Origin: Clostridium tetanomorphum | Lineage (GTDB): Bacteria > Bacillota > Clostridia > Clostridiales > Clostridiaceae | DNA length: 37,433 bases | Direction of reading: 5' to 3' | NCBI RefSeq assembly: GCF_017873215.1 | Contig: NZ_JAGGKA010000028.1 | Coordinates: 1-37,433, forward strand | In this document: positions 7,376-16,567 of the stretch, piece by piece | Numbering within the stretch: the stretch's first letter is position 1 | Layout: each line of letters starts with the position of its first letter | Made by a program: the position numbers and the translations under genes | The notes under the pieces: model-generated | Databases searched by the model: none | What the model saw: only the letters and a program-made list of their open reading frames with translations | Told to the model about the DNA's origin: nothing

Positions 7376-8863
7376 ATGATAACATTTGAAACTCAATTAA
7401 AAAAATTAAAGTATCTTGTGTTAAAAGAAGTAGCTAAAATGACTTTAGAAAATAGACTTAATAAAGAAGAATTAGAAAAAGTACCTTTTGAAATAATACA
7501 GGGAGATAAAGCAGAATATAGATGCTGTGTTTATAAAGAAAGAGCAATAGTATATGAAAGAGCTAAACTTGCTATAGGATGCCTACCTAATGGACAAATG
7601 GCAGATGAATTTGTTAATGTAGAAAAAGATGATCAGATAATATATGTAATAGATGCAGCTTGTGATAAATGTCCAATAAATAGATTTGTTGTTACAGAGG
7701 CTTGTAGGGGATGTATACAGCATAAATGTATGGAAGTCTGTCCAGCAGGAGCAATAACAAGAGCTGCAGGTAGAGCATATATAAATCATGAAACTTGTAA
7801 AGAATGTGGATTATGTAAGGAAGTTTGTCCTTATAATGCTGTAGCAGAAGTTATGAGACCATGTAGAAGAGTCTGTCCAACTGGAGCTCTTCAAATGAAT
7901 CCAGAAGATAGCAAAGCTACAATAAATAAAGAAGAATGCGTGAATTGTGGAGCTTGTATGGGAGCATGTCCTTTTGGTGCTATATCTGATAAGAGTTTTA
8001 TTGTAGATGTAACTCGTGCATTAATGGAAAAAAAGAAGATATATGCAGTAGTAGCTCCTTCAATAACAGGACAATTTGGACCTAAGGTATCTGTAGGACA
8101 AGTAAAATCAGCTTTTAAAGAAATGGGATTTGAGGATATGATTGAGGCTGCTTGTGGAGCAGATGCTGTTGCTGTACATGAAGGAAATGAGTTCATTGAA
8201 AGAATGGAAAATGGAGATAAGTATATGACAAACTCCTGCTGTTCAGGATTTTTAAATTATATAGAAAAGAAGTTCCCCGACCAGATTGAAAGAGCTTCAA
8301 GTACAGTATCACCAATGATTGCTGTAGGCAGAATGATTAAAAATGTGGATAAAGATTCAGTAGTAGTATTTGTAGGACCATGTACGGCAAAGAAAAATGA
8401 AATTAAAAGAGATAGTATAAAAGATGCAGTGGATTATGTCATGACCTTTGAGGAAATCACTGCTCTTATGGGGGCGTTTGATATAGACCCTGAGAAATGT
8501 GAAGCTTTAGAAATAAATGATGCTTCAAGTTTCGGAAGAGGATTTGCTCAAGGTGGAGGAGTAATTGCTGCAATACAAAATTATATAAAGAACAAAGAAG
8601 AAAAAATTGAATTTAAGCCACTTAGAGTAAGTGGACCAGATGAAATTAAGAGAGCAATGATAATGGCAAAGGTGGGAAGACTTTCTGGCAACTTCATAGA
8701 AGGAATGATGTGTGAAGGTGGCTGTATAGGTGGTCCTGCTGCTATGGTACCTATTATAAAATCAAGAGCTCAGTTAACAAAGTTTAGTAAAGAGTCAACA
8801 AAAAAAGATGTGTTAGATAATGAAAATTTAAAGAAATATGAAGGTTTAAATTTAGAAAGATAG
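7376..8863 (+). CDS. [FeFe] hydrogenase with extended N-terminal iron-sulfur domain and atypical H-cluster motifs
   Basis: This 495-residue protein is predicted to exchange electrons with ferredoxin and produce or oxidise H2. The N-terminal 205 residues hold many cysteine clusters, including CxxCxxxxCxxxCP at 110-122, CxxCxxCxxxCP at 141-152 and CxxCxxCxxxCP at 188-199. These suggest three or four [4Fe-4S] clusters. The H-cluster motifs are recognisable but unusual: L1 is TNSCCSG (285-291) instead of TSCCPxW, L2 is GPCTAKKNE (334-342) instead of MPCxxKxxE, and L3 is MMCEGGCIGGPA (445-455 region) instead of MxCxxGCxxGGGQP. Likely cluster ligands are Cys289, Cys336, Cys446 and Cys450. Such motifs fit a non-prototypical, group B-like enzyme; a sensory role is less likely without a PAS domain. 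A Rex-like operator sits at its promoter. Confidence 0.9.
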   Translation: MITFETQLKKLKYLVLKEVAKMTLENRLNKEELEKVPFEIIQGDKAEYRCCVYKERAIVYERAKLAIGCLPNGQMADEFVNVEKDDQIIYVIDAACDKCPINRFVVTEACRGCIQHKCMEVCPAGAITRAAGRAYINHETCKECGLCKEVCPYNAVAEVMRPCRRVCPTGALQMNPEDSKATINKEECVNCGACMGACPFGAISDKSFIVDVTRALMEKKKIYAVVAPSITGQFGPKVSVGQVKSAFKEMGFEDMIEAACGADAVAVHEGNEFIERMENGDKYMTNSCCSGFLNYIEKKFPDQIERASSTVSPMIAVGRMIKNVDKDSVVVFVGPCTAKKNEIKRDSIKDAVDYVMTFEEITALMGAFDIDPEKCEALEINDASSFGRGFAQGGGVIAAIQNYIKNKEEKIEFKPLRVSGPDEIKRAMIMAKVGRLSGNFIEGMMCEGGCIGGPAAMVPIIKSRAQLTKFSKESTKKDVLDNENLKKYEGLNLER

Positions 8864-8870
8864 TTATTAG

Positions 8871-8912
8871 AAAATGTAGACAAACTCTTATTTGTCTACA
8901 TTTTATTTTTTT
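8871..8912. terminator. Bidirectional terminator between hydrogenase and lit-like gene
   Basis: A 14-bp perfect stem (AAAATGTAGACAAA at 8871-8884, TTTGTCTACATTTT at 8891-8904) has a 6-base loop. The stem has T/A-rich flanks on both sides, suiting the convergent genes around it. Confidence 0.9.
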
Positions 8913-8913
8913 G

Positions 8914-9546
8914 TTATTTAGAACTTCTTTTGTAAATTATCCAACATAACATACTAAAGAAAACAATAAGTATGTTAATTAATATAGCACAATGTAAAAA
9001 AAATTCCTCTGGCAATATTTTTATAATAGGGTCTTTTTCAACGTCAAAGATCCAATAATCATTATTAAAAAATATTTTGTGAAATAGAGTAAATGCATTA
9101 TCAAAATTAACAAATAAAGTGCTAAAAAGTAATATAGGTATAGTTAATAGCGTAATGCTTGAATATTTAAGAATAGAAAAGTTTTTATGTTTAATTAAGT
9201 AGTATAACGTGATTAAACCTATTATAGAACTTATATAAAACAAATAATCTATCTTCATAAAAATATGTTTCACTTCATAAAAATGAATTCTACCTTCCTG
9301 AGAAAATGGTAATGTTGGTATTTTAAAATTTATGTTGCTTTTTGACGTAATAAAATCAATTAAGTAGTTATAGTTTATTTTAATTTCATTGATATTAAAA
9401 CCTGACTCTTTTGGAATATTTAGATGGTTTATATCAAAATAATATAATAGTTTAAAATGTACAGTAAATTTGATTGAAATAATAATAAGTAATAAAGCTA
9501 AATTAGCAGTTAGAAAAAAATTTGATAATAATTTAAATTTATTCAT
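8914..9546 (-). CDS. DUF1461 (TIGR01906) integral membrane protein, Lit-like lipoprotein transacylase candidate
   Basis: This 210-residue membrane protein has about four hydrophobic segments (near 10-30, 100-119, 131-150 and 185-205). A large extracytoplasmic loop lies between the first two. Conserved family blocks are visible: NYNYLIDFI (58-66), EGRIHFYEVKHIF (84-96), LFHKIFFNNDYWIFD (154-168) and DPIIKILPEEFF (172-183). DUF1461 includes Lit, which moves an acyl chain within bacterial lipoproteins to make the lyso form. His88 and His156 sit where that enzyme has its two important histidines, to my recollection. The transacylase role here is inference. The start follows AAGGAG on the minus strand. 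It is monocistronic and convergent with the hydrogenase. Confidence 0.75.
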   Translation of the reverse strand: MNKFKLLSNFFLTANLALLLIIISIKFTVHFKLLYYFDINHLNIPKESGFNINEIKINYNYLIDFITSKSNINFKIPTLPFSQEGRIHFYEVKHIFMKIDYLFYISSIIGLITLYYLIKHKNFSILKYSSITLLTIPILLFSTLFVNFDNAFTLFHKIFFNNDYWIFDVEKDPIIKILPEEFFLHCAILINILIVFFSMLCWIIYKRSSK

Positions 9547-9764
9547 AATATGTAAGCTCCTTGGGAAATATTAAATATGTACTAAATGAATTTTAATCTA
9601 TAGTTTAAATTATATATAGTAATATATTTTTGTAAATATAATTTTAAAATATACTATTAAAAAGAAAAAACAAGAAAATAATAGTAAAACACTAAAATAG
9701 TTAGATATATTCATATAAATGGATTAAATCGCTATTAAATAGAAAATTACTCTTGTTATTAGAT

Positions 9765-9796
9765 TTGATATTATAAATACTATTATTTATTATAAT
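9765..9796 (+). promoter_or_regulatory. groESL promoter
   Basis: TTGATA (9765-9770) lies 17 bases from TATTAT (9788-9793). An overlapping TATAAT is at 9791-9796. Either -10 places the start within or just before the CIRCE element. Confidence 0.6.
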
Positions 9797-9803
9797 AATT
9801 GTA

Positions 9804-9830
9804 TTAGCACTCATAATTAATGAGTGCTAA
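9804..9830. promoter_or_regulatory. CIRCE element (HrcA operator)
   Basis: A perfect TTAGCACTC-N9-GAGTGCTAA inverted repeat lies just downstream of the groES promoter -10 region. HrcA repressor bound here would block groESL until heat or misfolded protein titrates GroEL. The rest of 9547-9764 contains only the divergent start region of the upstream minus-strand gene and AT-rich sequence. Confidence 0.98.
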
Positions 9831-9888
9831 CAAAAATATGTTATTATTATTATATATATATTCTAAAATACATTGAGGAGGGGTTTAG

Positions 9889-10173
<285 letters not shown>

Positions 10174-10208
10174 AGTTAATTAATGAATGTTAATTAGAAT
10201 GAATATAA

Positions 10209-11858
<1,650 letters not shown>

Positions 11859-11884
11859 ACCTGTGCTCTGCAATTTATAAAAAT

Positions 11885-11914
11885 AAAAAAGTGCTTCGGC
11901 ACTTTTTTATTTTT
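11885..11914. terminator. Bidirectional UUCG-tetraloop terminator
   Basis: AAAAAAGTGC (11885-11894), loop TTCG, GCACTTTTTT (11899-11908). The symmetric A and T runs let it end groEL on the plus strand and the convergent PP-loop gene on the minus strand. Confidence 0.93.
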
Positions 11915-12641
11915 ACCACATATTTTTTAAGTCTACATTTGTTAATGATGTTAATATCTTTTTTTGTGCATCTGGATAAGTTTTTTCTAGACTTATTAAA
12001 AGGTTTTTCATTTCTTCTCTAGTAGTTTTTTCATCTTCAGGACATAAATTTTTTATAATAGGAAAGTTATTTTCCTTAACAAATTTTTCTATAAAGTCTT
12101 CTCTAATAAGAACTAAAGGCCTTATTATATTTATACCTTTATCCTTATAATAAATATTAGGATGAAAGGTTCCAAGCTTTCCTACTTTTAAAGCATTCAT
12201 AAATAAAGTCTCAATTACATCGTCACTGTTATGACCTAATGCTAATTTATTAAAATTGTTTACTTTAGCAATTCTTATTAAAGCTCCTTTCCTTAATTTT
12301 GAGCATAAAGAGCAAGGGTTTTTTTCTTTTCTATCATGAAATACTACTTCTGCTATATTAGTTTTTTCAATTATTAAAGGAATACTATTTTCATTACAGA
12401 AATGTTTCAAAGGAGAAAAGTCCATACCTAAGTCCATATCTATAGTAATTGCTGTTATAGTGAAATCTTTTACTGCAGTAAGTTGAATAAGTTTTAAAAC
12501 AAATAATAAAAATACACTATCCTTACCGCCAGATAGACCTACTCCTACTCTATCTTGGGACTGAATCATATTATATTTGTCTATAATATATCTAACATCT
12601 TTTAAAAACATTCTATTATATTTTCTTTCAAAAGTTATCAT
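11913..12641 (-). CDS. PP-loop ATPase of the TtcA/TilS-like family (probable tRNA-thiolation type)
   Basis: This 242-residue protein has the ATP-pyrophosphatase motif SGGKDS at 37-42. A CxxC pair follows (Cys110/Cys113 in NPCSLCSKLRKG), then GHNSDDVIET (136-145) and Cys200 in KNLCPED. This layout matches the TtcA group, in which a PP-loop domain and cysteines, some binding [4Fe-4S], activate and thiolate tRNA, for example 2-thiocytidine at position 32. At 242 residues it is shorter than E. coli TtcA, as is common for clostridial homologues. Substrate and exact modification are inferred from family. The start follows AAGGAG. It is monocistronic and convergent with groEL. Confidence 0.8.
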   Translation of the reverse strand: MITFERKYNRMFLKDVRYIIDKYNMIQSQDRVGVGLSGGKDSVFLLFVLKLIQLTAVKDFTITAITIDMDLGMDFSPLKHFCNENSIPLIIEKTNIAEVVFHDRKEKNPCSLCSKLRKGALIRIAKVNNFNKLALGHNSDDVIETLFMNALKVGKLGTFHPNIYYKDKGINIIRPLVLIREDFIEKFVKENNFPIIKNLCPEDEKTTREEMKNLLISLEKTYPDAQKKILTSLTNVDLKNMW

Positions 12642-12794
12642 AAATTTAATGCTCCTTTCTTAAATATAATTTAATATATTTAGTAACATTTTTAAATATA
12701 TAATATAACACCTAAATTGTCTACTAAAACTAAACTTATTAATTAGAATGGCTAAGAGAACTTTAAAATATAGAAAATTATACTAAACAGACTA

Positions 12795-12823
12795 TTGAAA
12801 TAAATTATATTAAATGATAATAT
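12795..12823 (+). promoter_or_regulatory. Promoter of the c-di-GMP riboswitch leader
   Basis: TTGAAA (12795-12800) is followed after 17 bases by TAATAT (12818-12823). The predicted start near 12830 lies about 33 bases before the aptamer. The remainder of 12642-12794 shows only AT-rich sequence and the start region of the divergent gene. Confidence 0.55.
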
Positions 12824-12860
12824 TTAACCATAATTTAAGATATTTAAAATATTTAAAATA

Positions 12861-12933
12861 TAAGGGGAACTGTGAAATACATATTTGATTTGGGCATCTT
12901 TAGTATGTATGGAGTTAGTGATGCAACCCACCC
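12861..12933 (+). ncRNA. c-di-GMP-II riboswitch aptamer
   Basis: The stretch contains GATTTGGGCATCTT (12887-12900) and, after a short stem, GGAGTTAGTGATGCAACCCA (12911-12930). It then ends in CCCT, which can pair with GGGG at 12864-12867. These match the conserved core of the c-di-GMP-II class as I know it from Clostridium acetobutylicum (AUUGGGCACUUG and GAGUUAGUAGUGCAACCGACC). Its 3' CCC strand is also the 5' strand of the following terminator, so ligand-bound P1 and the terminator exclude each other. That predicts an ON switch, as reported for the C. difficile type IV pilus riboswitch. It precedes a receiver, CheC, a diguanylate cyclase and pilus genes. Confidence 0.9.
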
Positions 12934-12973
12934 TATATTCATAATTTTTATGAATATAGGGTTTTCATTTTTT
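12931..12973 (+). terminator. Riboswitch-controlled terminator
   Basis: A 13-bp perfect stem (CCCTATATTCATA at 12931-12943, TATGAATATAGGG at 12949-12961) is followed by TTTTCATTTTTTT. Its 5' arm overlaps the P1 strand of the c-di-GMP-II aptamer. The same stem core recurs at 15002-15030. Confidence 0.9.
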
Positions 12974-13033
12974 TAAATATAATTTGTCCCAAGAATTATT
13001 TAATATATTGTTGTAAGGGAGGTATATATTAAA

Positions 13034-13408
13034 ATGGATATTTTAATTATTGACGACTCTGCTTTTTCTCAAAGAATAATAGCCAATTTAGTACAAAAAT
13101 ATTTAGAGCATGTAAAAATTTATTTTGCAAAGGATGGAGAAGAAGGATTAGAAAAATATAAAGCTATTAAACCGGAGTATACATTTGTAGATTTATTGAT
13201 GCCTAAGTTAAATGGAGAAGGCTTAATAAAGCTAATAAATGAATATAATTCAAATGCAAAGATAATTGTAGTTTCGGCAGATGTACAGAAGAGTATAAAA
13301 GAAGACATGAATAAATATGGGATAATGTCATTTATAAACAAGCCCTTTACAGAAGAAAAGGCAAAATACATATGTGAAATAATAAGGAATGACAAAAATG
13401 ATAGATAA
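13034..13408 (+). CDS. CheY-like stand-alone response regulator receiver
   Basis: This 124-residue single receiver domain has no output domain. The acidic pair is Asp7/Asp8 (LIIDDS) and the phosphoacceptor Asp53 (FVDLLMP). Ser81 (VVSAD) and Lys103 (NKPF) complete the switch, so it should be phosphorylatable. No histidine kinase or CheA lies in the window. It is the first gene after the c-di-GMP riboswitch and overlaps the CheC gene, which suggests its phosphorylation is reversed by CheC. It could act as a motility/pilus regulator by binding a partner, possibly the neighbouring diguanylate cyclase or PilB; the partner is inference. The ATG follows AGGGAGG. Confidence 0.9.
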   Translation: MDILIIDDSAFSQRIIANLVQKYLEHVKIYFAKDGEEGLEKYKAIKPEYTFVDLLMPKLNGEGLIKLINEYNSNAKIIVVSADVQKSIKEDMNKYGIMSFINKPFTEEKAKYICEIIRNDKNDR

Positions 13409-14033
13409 AGTAACAAGAGAGGATATACTAAAAGAGTTATTTAATATAAGTGTAGGAAAATCCGCAAGTATTCTTTCGGAGATAATTAATAGAAAAATAT
13501 TATTAAATGTGCCTAATTTAAAAATTTTAGATTTAAAGAATAAATGGGAAGAATTAGATAAATATCTTCCTAATGTTTTGCATGGCACTATGATGGTATC
13601 ATCTATTTCATTTAAAAAGGAATTAACAGGGAAAGCAAATTTGATTTTTCCTGCGGATAAAATGAGAACTTTCATAAATCTATGCTTAAATGAGAACAAT
13701 AAAAATTGCTTTTGTGATATGAATTTTACAGACATAGATTTTGATGTTATTAAGGAAATTGGCAATATAATATTAAATTCAATTATTGGGGAAATAGGAA
13801 ATTATTTAAATTTAAAATTAACTTATACTTTGCCAGAAGTGAAAGTATTTAACAAAGAAGATTTTAAAAAAACTATGGAAAGTAAAGAATATATGCATAT
13901 ATTGATGTTATATATAACCTTTAATATAGACAATTCTCAAATATCAGGAGCTATAATAATTAATCTTACTTTAAGCTCCTTAAATGAAATATTAAATAAA
14001 ATAGAAATGATAGAAGATGATTTCTGTGGATAA
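13398..14033 (+). CDS. cheC: CheC-family CheY-P phosphatase
   Basis: This 211-residue protein has both CheC active-site signatures D-x3-E-x2-N-x22-P: Asp9/Glu13/Asn16/Pro39 and Asp116/Glu120/Asn123/Pro146. Both fit the spacing exactly, so it should be a two-site phosphatase acting on a CheY-like receiver. The second helix reads KEIGNIILN, typical of the family. I choose ATG 13398, which has AAGGA at 13384-13388. ATG 13389 abuts that site too closely. The start overlaps the receiver gene by 11 bases, implying translational coupling and a working pair. No CheD or chemoreceptor is present here. Its 3' end overlaps the diguanylate cyclase gene by 17 bases. Confidence 0.85.
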   Translation: MIDKVTREDILKELFNISVGKSASILSEIINRKILLNVPNLKILDLKNKWEELDKYLPNVLHGTMMVSSISFKKELTGKANLIFPADKMRTFINLCLNENNKNCFCDMNFTDIDFDVIKEIGNIILNSIIGEIGNYLNLKLTYTLPEVKVFNKEDFKKTMESKEYMHILMLYITFNIDNSQISGAIIINLTLSSLNEILNKIEMIEDDFCG

Positions 14034-14958
14034 AGCCTTATATGAGATATTAGACAATATAAACGAAGGCATAATAATATTAAATGAAAATTTGAGAGTC
14101 TTATTTTGGAATAATCATATGGAACATCTAACTAATATATCTGAAGAAAAAATAATAAATAATCATATATATGATGTTATTCCAAGTCTAAATAAAGGTT
14201 ATTTTAAACAGGCAATAGATTCTGTAATTAATAATGGAAGTAAAATGTTTTTTTCTGCAGCTATGCATAAGAACTTAATTGACAGTAACAGAAACTTAAA
14301 TTTAAAAATAAGTAAAATAAATATGAATAATTTAAATTATATACTTATGGAGTTTATTGATGTAACAAATCAATTTTTACGTATAGAACAGTTAAAAAAG
14401 TATATTGATGAATTGTATTTTTTAAATAAAGAATTGAAAGAAAAAGAAAAAACTATTAATAAACTAGCCTATTATGACAGCTTGACAGGTATAGCAAATA
14501 GGAATTTATTTTACAACATAGCAGAAAAATTTTTTATAAATGCTAAAAGAAACAATGGTTTGTTAGGATTGATGTTCATAGATGTTGATAAATTTAAAAG
14601 TATCAATGATACATATGGACACAAAAGTGGAGATGAAGCGTTAATTCATGTGTCTAAAATATTAAAAAGGTCTATAAGAAGAGGGGATGTAGTTGCTAGA
14701 TTTGGAGGAGACGAATTTGTAATATTATTACCCTTTATAAAGAGTTATGATGATTCTAAGCTTATAGCCTCAAGAATTATTACGCCGAAAAATAAGACAT
14801 TAAATTGCAGAGAAGGAAAAATAAGTGTATCATTAAGTATAGGATTAAGTTTGTTTCCATATGATGGCCAAAATATTGATGAATTAGTAAGGAAAGCAGA
14901 TAAAGCAATGTATGTAGCAAAAAATAAAGGTGGAGATAATTATTTTTCATTTTTATAA
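14017..14958 (+). CDS. PAS-GGDEF diguanylate cyclase
   Basis: This 313-residue protein makes c-di-GMP from two GTP. A PAS-like sensor occupies about residues 5-120 (ILNENLRVLFWNNHMEHLTN), followed by a helical linker at 121-150. The GGDEF domain (about 151-313) has DSLTGIANR, FIDVDKFKSINDTYGHKSGD and the intact catalytic GGDEF at 230-234. The inhibitory I-site RxxD is present (Arg221-Asp224), five residues before GGDEF, so product feedback is expected. No transmembrane segment is seen, so it is probably cytosolic. It is the third gene of the riboswitch-led operon and overlaps cheC. Because the riboswitch is predicted to turn on with c-di-GMP, this enzyme would feed its own expression. An in-frame GTG at 14026 is an alternative start. 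Confidence 0.93.
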   Translation: MISVDKALYEILDNINEGIIILNENLRVLFWNNHMEHLTNISEEKIINNHIYDVIPSLNKGYFKQAIDSVINNGSKMFFSAAMHKNLIDSNRNLNLKISKINMNNLNYILMEFIDVTNQFLRIEQLKKYIDELYFLNKELKEKEKTINKLAYYDSLTGIANRNLFYNIAEKFFINAKRNNGLLGLMFIDVDKFKSINDTYGHKSGDEALIHVSKILKRSIRRGDVVARFGGDEFVILLPFIKSYDDSKLIASRIITPKNKTLNCREGKISVSLSIGLSLFPYDGQNIDELVRKADKAMYVAKNKGGDNYFSFL

Positions 14959-15001
14959 TATAAAATTAATTTGCGTATTTTGTATGTATTAAATTAAAGG
15001 T

Positions 15002-15038
15002 CTATATTCATAATTTTTTTATGAATATAGAGCTTTTT
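15002..15038 (+). terminator. Terminator between the signalling genes and the pilins
   Basis: A 12-bp stem (CTATATTCATAA at 15002-15013, TTATGAATATAG at 15019-15030) is followed by AGCTTTTTA. The stem is nearly the same sequence as the riboswitch terminator at 12931-12961. It may only partly separate the cyclase cassette from the pilin genes. Confidence 0.75.
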
Positions 15039-15054
15039 ATTATATTTATATGCA

Positions 15055-15117
15055 TATAATGTAAACATAGATTTATTATGCTATGCGTAGGGGATACTAC
15101 GATGCATCATAATAAAT
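15055..15117 (+). promoter_or_regulatory. Pilin promoter -10 and long 5'-UTR hairpin
   Basis: TATAAT lies at 15055-15060. About ten bases later a long hairpin begins: outer arms ATTTATTATG (15071-15080) and CATAATAAAT (15108-15117) are perfect 10-bp complements, with inner ATGCGTAG pairing CTAC...GCAT across a 3-base bulge and loop GGGATA. A transcript starting near 15067 would carry this hairpin at its 5' end, 28 bases before the pilin ATG. A structure there often stabilises abundant mRNA. No -35 match is evident. Confidence 0.5.
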
Positions 15118-15145
15118 GATTATATTTATGAAGGGATGGGGTTTA

Positions 15146-15667
15146 ATGAAAAAAGTAAAAAAAGGCTTTACATTGGTAGAACTCTTAGTGGTAATAGCAA
15201 TTATAGCTATCTTAGCTGCAATAATTGCACCAAATGCATTCAAGGCTATAGAGAAGAGTAAAGTAGCTACAGCAGAGTCAGACTATAAGGCAATAAAGAC
15301 AGCAGCATTGAGTTACTATTCGGATACAGGGGAGTGGCCTAAAAATGATGACGAAAAAAACGGAGAAGATCCAGGATTTGTAACTAATCCAGGAGAAGGT
15401 TTAGGGAAAGTATGGAATGGCCCATATCTAGAAAAATGGCCTACCAAAAATCCTTGGGGAGGAATGTATATTTTTTGTAAGAATAAAGATTTTGAATTAG
15501 ATGATGGGGATAAAGAAGTCAAGTATATAAAGTTAACACAGGTTCCTGAATCGGCAAGGGATAGACTAGAAGCTGACTTGGATGGTGACAGCTCAGGAAG
15601 AAAAGGTGTGGTTAGATACAACGATAAAGATGATAAAAATATATACTTAATAATCTCTGAGCAGTGA
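15146..15667 (+). CDS. Type IV pilin, GspG-like, copy 1
   Basis: This 173-residue prepilin has a short leader MKKVKKG, cleaved before Phe8, and the class III motif FTLVELLVVIAIIAILAAII with the essential Glu at mature position 5. The mature N-terminal helix is followed by a globular domain containing NGPYLEKWPTKNPWGGMY, the GPYL..P..PWG.xY pattern seen in major pseudopilins of the GspG type. I choose ATG 15146 because it gives a normal prepilin leader; an upstream in-frame ATG would make an unusual leader. The first 40 or so residues are almost identical to the next gene, indicating duplication. It is probably the major pilin or one of two. Confidence 0.9.
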   Translation: MKKVKKGFTLVELLVVIAIIAILAAIIAPNAFKAIEKSKVATAESDYKAIKTAALSYYSDTGEWPKNDDEKNGEDPGFVTNPGEGLGKVWNGPYLEKWPTKNPWGGMYIFCKNKDFELDDGDKEVKYIKLTQVPESARDRLEADLDGDSSGRKGVVRYNDKDDKNIYLIISEQ

Positions 15668-15713
15668 TAATTTAACAGCATCAGAGTAGTTGGTGATCTA
15701 ATATTTTTAGATG

Positions 15714-15760
15714 ACAGATAACAGAGAATAATTTTATTTATACTCTGTTATCTGTACTCT
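15714..15760. repeat. Palindromic element between the two pilin genes
   Basis: A 13-bp perfect inverted repeat (ACAGATAACAGAG at 15714-15726, CTCTGTTATCTGT at 15743-15755) surrounds a 16-base AT-rich loop and runs on as TTATCTGTACTCT. The last part matches the arm of the 6131-6180 element. It may stabilise or terminate the first pilin transcript, or be a dispersed repeat. Confidence 0.5.
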
Positions 15761-15800
15761 AAAAAGTGTGGCATACTTTTTTCAAAATGGGGGAGTAAAT

Positions 15801-16457
15801 ATGATAGAAAAAATAAAAAGAGGTTTTACTTTAGTAGAGCTTTTAGTAGTAATAGCAATTATTGCTATATTAGCAGCTATAATTGCACCTAATGCGTTTA
15901 AAGCTATAGAAAAATCTAAAGTTAGTAGAACTTTAAGTGATATGAAATCTTTTAAAACGGCGGCACTTCAGTTTTATGCAGATGTAGGTTTTTTCCCAGC
16001 AGATGTGTCAAATGGAATAGATCCTGGTCTTGGCAGTAATTCTGTATATGATATCCCTGAAACAGGTTACAATTTTGGAACAAGTGTATATGATAAAAAT
16101 TATATTCAAATTGTGAAGGAAAGATGGAAAGGTCCATATTTAGACTTTCCTTTAAGTAAAAAGACAGCCTGGGGTGGGGAATATGATTATGATTGTTGGG
16201 TTAAAGGAGTAACAGTAAAATTTCCTTATGACGAGTATATAAATGGACAGGGAAATAATAAAGGAAAAACCCATTATGGTATATATATAACTATACATGG
16301 AGTACCAGAAAATTCAGCTAAAAGAATAGCTAATGAAAGTCCTTTTGAAGTTGTTCCAACAAATACAGGAGACAAATATGGTAAGGATGATATTGATATA
16401 TATAAAAATAAGGGCTTATATAAAGTAGTATTAAAAATAGCGGATTCACCCTATTAA
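15801..16457 (+). CDS. Type IV pilin, GspG-like, copy 2
   Basis: This 218-residue prepilin has leader MIEKIKRG, cleaved before Phe9, and Glu at mature position 5. Its N-terminal helix through NAFKAIEKSKV is the same as in the preceding gene. The globular part differs and is longer, but keeps WKGPYLDFPLSKKTAWGGEY, the GspG-like motif. The start at ATG 15801 follows GGGGGAG (15789-15795) and gives a normal leader. The two pilins may build different filaments or alternate. The shared N-terminus and divergent head suggest duplication followed by selection on the exposed surface. Confidence 0.9.
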   Translation: MIEKIKRGFTLVELLVVIAIIAILAAIIAPNAFKAIEKSKVSRTLSDMKSFKTAALQFYADVGFFPADVSNGIDPGLGSNSVYDIPETGYNFGTSVYDKNYIQIVKERWKGPYLDFPLSKKTAWGGEYDYDCWVKGVTVKFPYDEYINGQGNNKGKTHYGIYITIHGVPENSAKRIANESPFEVVPTNTGDKYGKDDIDIYKNKGLYKVVLKIADSPY

Positions 16458-16513
16458 AATAAATAATTTAAAATCATAAGAATGATACTTGAATATAAAC
16501 AATGTGTAATATA

Positions 16514-16522
16514 TGGTATAAT
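16514..16522 (+). promoter_or_regulatory. Internal extended -10 promoter before the minor pilins
   Basis: TG-G-TATAAT (16514-16522) lies in the 110-base gap after the second pilin and could start a transcript near 16529 for the minor pilins and assembly genes, independently of the riboswitch. Confidence 0.4.
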
Positions 16523-16567
16523 AACTTATAATGTATTTATAGGTAAATATTATAAAGGGATGATAGC

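Noticed and set aside
14017-14958. Degenerate GGDEF acting only as a c-di-GMP receptor.
   Set aside because: Both GGDEF and the RxxD I-site are intact, so an active cyclase is the simpler reading.
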